From assembly GCA_030146365.1 (NCBI GenBank), contig JASLBU010000039.1:1-5761 (forward strand): a stretch of DNA of 5,761 nucleotides, given 5' to 3'. The notes beneath the pieces were generated by a model. It had not been told where the DNA came from, did not search any database, and saw only the letters and a list, made by a program, of their open reading frames with translations. Below are positions 4,435 through 5,761 of this stretch, piece by piece (position 1 is the first letter of the stretch; every line of letters begins with the position of its first letter). Position numbers and translations under genes: made by a program. The DNA comes from Candidatus Limnocylindria bacterium. GTDB taxonomy: Bacteria > Chloroflexota > Limnocylindria > QHBO01.

Positions 4435-5761
4435 TGCGCGCCGCGTGGGCAGCGCTCCGCCGAGCGGTGGCGAACCGGTCGATCCGCAGCATGCAGCTCG
4501 GCTGGCTCACCGCGATCGCGGCCGAGACGGCGTTCGTCGTCAGCCTGCTCGTGTTCGCCTACGGCGTCGGCGGCGTGCTGCTGGTCGGCGTCGCCGGGAT
4601 GCTTCGTACCCTGCCGGCCGCATTGTCGGCACCGTTCCTCGGCATGCTGGCCGACCGGCTGCCACGCGAGCGCGTCCTGCTCGGAGTGCATGTCGGCCGC
4701 GGCGCCGCCATCGGCCTGGCCGCGGTTGCGGTGGCCGTTGAGCTGCCGGCCGCCGTCGTGTTCGGCTGCGCGGTGGTGGAGGGCATGCTAGCCACGCTCC
4801 ATCGACCCACCACCATGTCGCTCCTTCCCGCCCTCGCCCGATCACCCGACGAGCTAGTCGGCGGGAACGTGACGGTCAGCGTCGGTGAGGGCCTCGGCGT
4901 GCTCACCGGCCCGGCGCTGGGCGGCGCGCTGCTGCTGGTGGGCGCCCCCTGGCTTGGCTTCGGCGTCCCGGCGATGGGCTTCGGGATCGCGGCCGTGAGC
5001 ACCTTGGCGATCGGCCGCAGCCACTCCGTCGGGCCTGCCGCGGACATCGAGCCGGGGGCGAAGCTGCGCGAGGCGCTCGGAGGGATCCGCGCGCTGCGGG
5101 CAGACCGCCACGCCCGGCTGCTCGTCAGCGTGGTCGGGACACAGACCTTCGTGCGCGGCCTCCTGAGCGTGCTGCTGGTTGCGGCATCGGTCCAGCTGCT
5201 GGGACTGGGGGAGTCGGGCGTCGGCTACCTGCACTCGGCGATCGGCGCGGGCGGGTTCATCGGTGCCATGGTGGCGCTGTCCGTCGTCCTGCGGATCAGC
5301 CTGTCCGGCCCGCTCGGCTGGAGCCTCGCCGCATGGGGACTTCCGATCCTGATCGTCGGCCTGGTTCCTCACGCGGCGGTCGCCCTGCTGATGATGGCGG
5401 TGATCGGCGCGGCGAACGCGGTCCTCGACGTTTCGGCCTTCACCCTCCTGCAGCGGAACATCCCGAACCGAGTCCGCGGTCGGGTGTTCAGTGTCCTAGA
5501 GGCGGTCGTGGCGTTGACGATCGGGATCGGTTCCCTGATTGCGCCGTTGCTGGTGGAGCTGCTCGGCCTGCGGGGCGCGCTCATCGCGACCGGTGCCCTC
5601 CTGCCGGTGCTCGCAATCGTCAGCCGCAGCGGCGTTCGGGCGGCCGAGGAAGCGGCCATCGTGCCCGCCGCGCAGATGGAGCTCATCCGTGGCGTACCGA
5701 TGTTCGCGCCGCTTCCGCTGACGGTGATCGAGCAGCTCGCGCAGGGCATGGTGCCCGTCAG
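4434..5761 (+). CDS. MFS transporter fused to a C-terminal cyclic-nucleotide-binding domain (3' end outside window)
   Basis: Open for 442 codons from ATG 4434 to the right edge without a stop. The start overlaps the stop of the acetyltransferase gene (TGATG), so translation is probably coupled; ATG 4491 is an alternative but would remove the conserved first-helix lead-in. Residues 1-400 are a run of membrane helices of the major facilitator superfamily, with motif A as GMLADRLPRER (70-80), GPALGG (159-164) at the mid-protein helix and LLQRNIPNRVRGRVFS (338-353), typical of MFS_3-like exporters. After a linker, MELIRGVPMFAPLPLTVIEQLA (415-436) matches the opening helix of Crp/cAMP-binding-type domains; the phosphate-binding cassette lies beyond the window. 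I infer an inner-membrane exporter or transporter gated by, or sensing, a small ligand on its cytoplasmic side. Substrate unknown. Confidence 0.85.
   Translation, partial: MRAAWAALRRAVANRSIRSMQLGWLTAIAAETAFVVSLLVFAYGVGGVLLVGVAGMLRTLPAALSAPFLGMLADRLPRERVLLGVHVGRGAAIGLAAVAVAVELPAAVVFGCAVVEGMLATLHRPTTMSLLPALARSPDELVGGNVTVSVGEGLGVLTGPALGGALLLVGAPWLGFGVPAMGFGIAAVSTLAIGRSHSVGPAADIEPGAKLREALGGIRALRADRHARLLVSVVGTQTFVRGLLSVLLVAASVQLLGLGESGVGYLHSAIGAGGFIGAMVALSVVLRISLSGPLGWSLAAWGLPILIVGLVPHAAVALLMMAVIGAANAVLDVSAFTLLQRNIPNRVRGRVFSVLEAVVALTIGIGSLIAPLLVELLGLRGALIATGALLPVLAIVSRSGVRAAEEAAIVPAAQMELIRGVPMFAPLPLTVIEQLAQGMVPV

Noticed and set aside
4257..5749. Several minus-strand frames opposite the MFS gene
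   Set aside because: They are fragmented and lack motifs, while the plus strand carries a continuous MFS protein with known motifs.
1..5761. CRISPR array, insertion sequence, att site, tRNA or phage genes
   Set aside because: No regularly spaced repeats, transposase or integrase motifs, terminal inverted repeats or tRNA-like cloverleaf were seen; all space is taken up by housekeeping-type genes.

Overview
The window is a very GC-rich stretch (roughly 70% by eye) with six tightly packed protein genes, almost no intergenic space and Arg/Ala/Gly/Val-rich GC-biased codons. This suggests a free-living high-GC bacterium. An FMN riboswitch driving a NitT/ThiZ-like ABC ATPase resembles the riboflavin ABC uptake arrangement described in Chloroflexota, so Chloroflexota is my best guess and Actinomycetota the alternative. 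There is no ribosomal or phylogenetic marker here to settle it.

Left half, minus strand. Reading in the direction of transcription: a PAP2-family membrane phosphatase (2118 to 1276); a DedA-family membrane protein in the same reading frame, separated from it by a single TGA (to 601); a candidate promoter just past the dedA stop (594 to 566); a well-formed FMN (RFN) riboswitch (546 to 388); a leader with a 20-nt palindrome and a possible helix masking the ribosome binding site; and the first 105 codons of an ABC-transporter ATPase (316 to the window edge). The ATPase is most simply read as the energy subunit of an FMN-controlled riboflavin or flavin-precursor importer. PAP2 and DedA are both membrane-lipid families, and together they could handle a lipid phosphate such as the undecaprenyl carrier.

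Right half, plus strand. A complete histidine ammonia-lyase (2139-3689) overlaps by 8 bp a GNAT-like acetyltransferase with an N-terminal CxxC (3682-4434). The stop of that gene overlaps the start of an MFS transporter (4434 to the right edge) that is just entering a C-terminal cyclic-nucleotide-binding domain when the window ends. These three overlapping genes look like one transcription unit. No other hut genes are in view.

The two halves diverge from a 20-bp gap (2119-2138). It holds one near-symmetric AT-rich element that reads as a -10 box on both strands, placed so that both transcripts would begin at or next to their start codons. No tRNA, rRNA, CRISPR array, insertion sequence or clear U-tailed terminator was seen.
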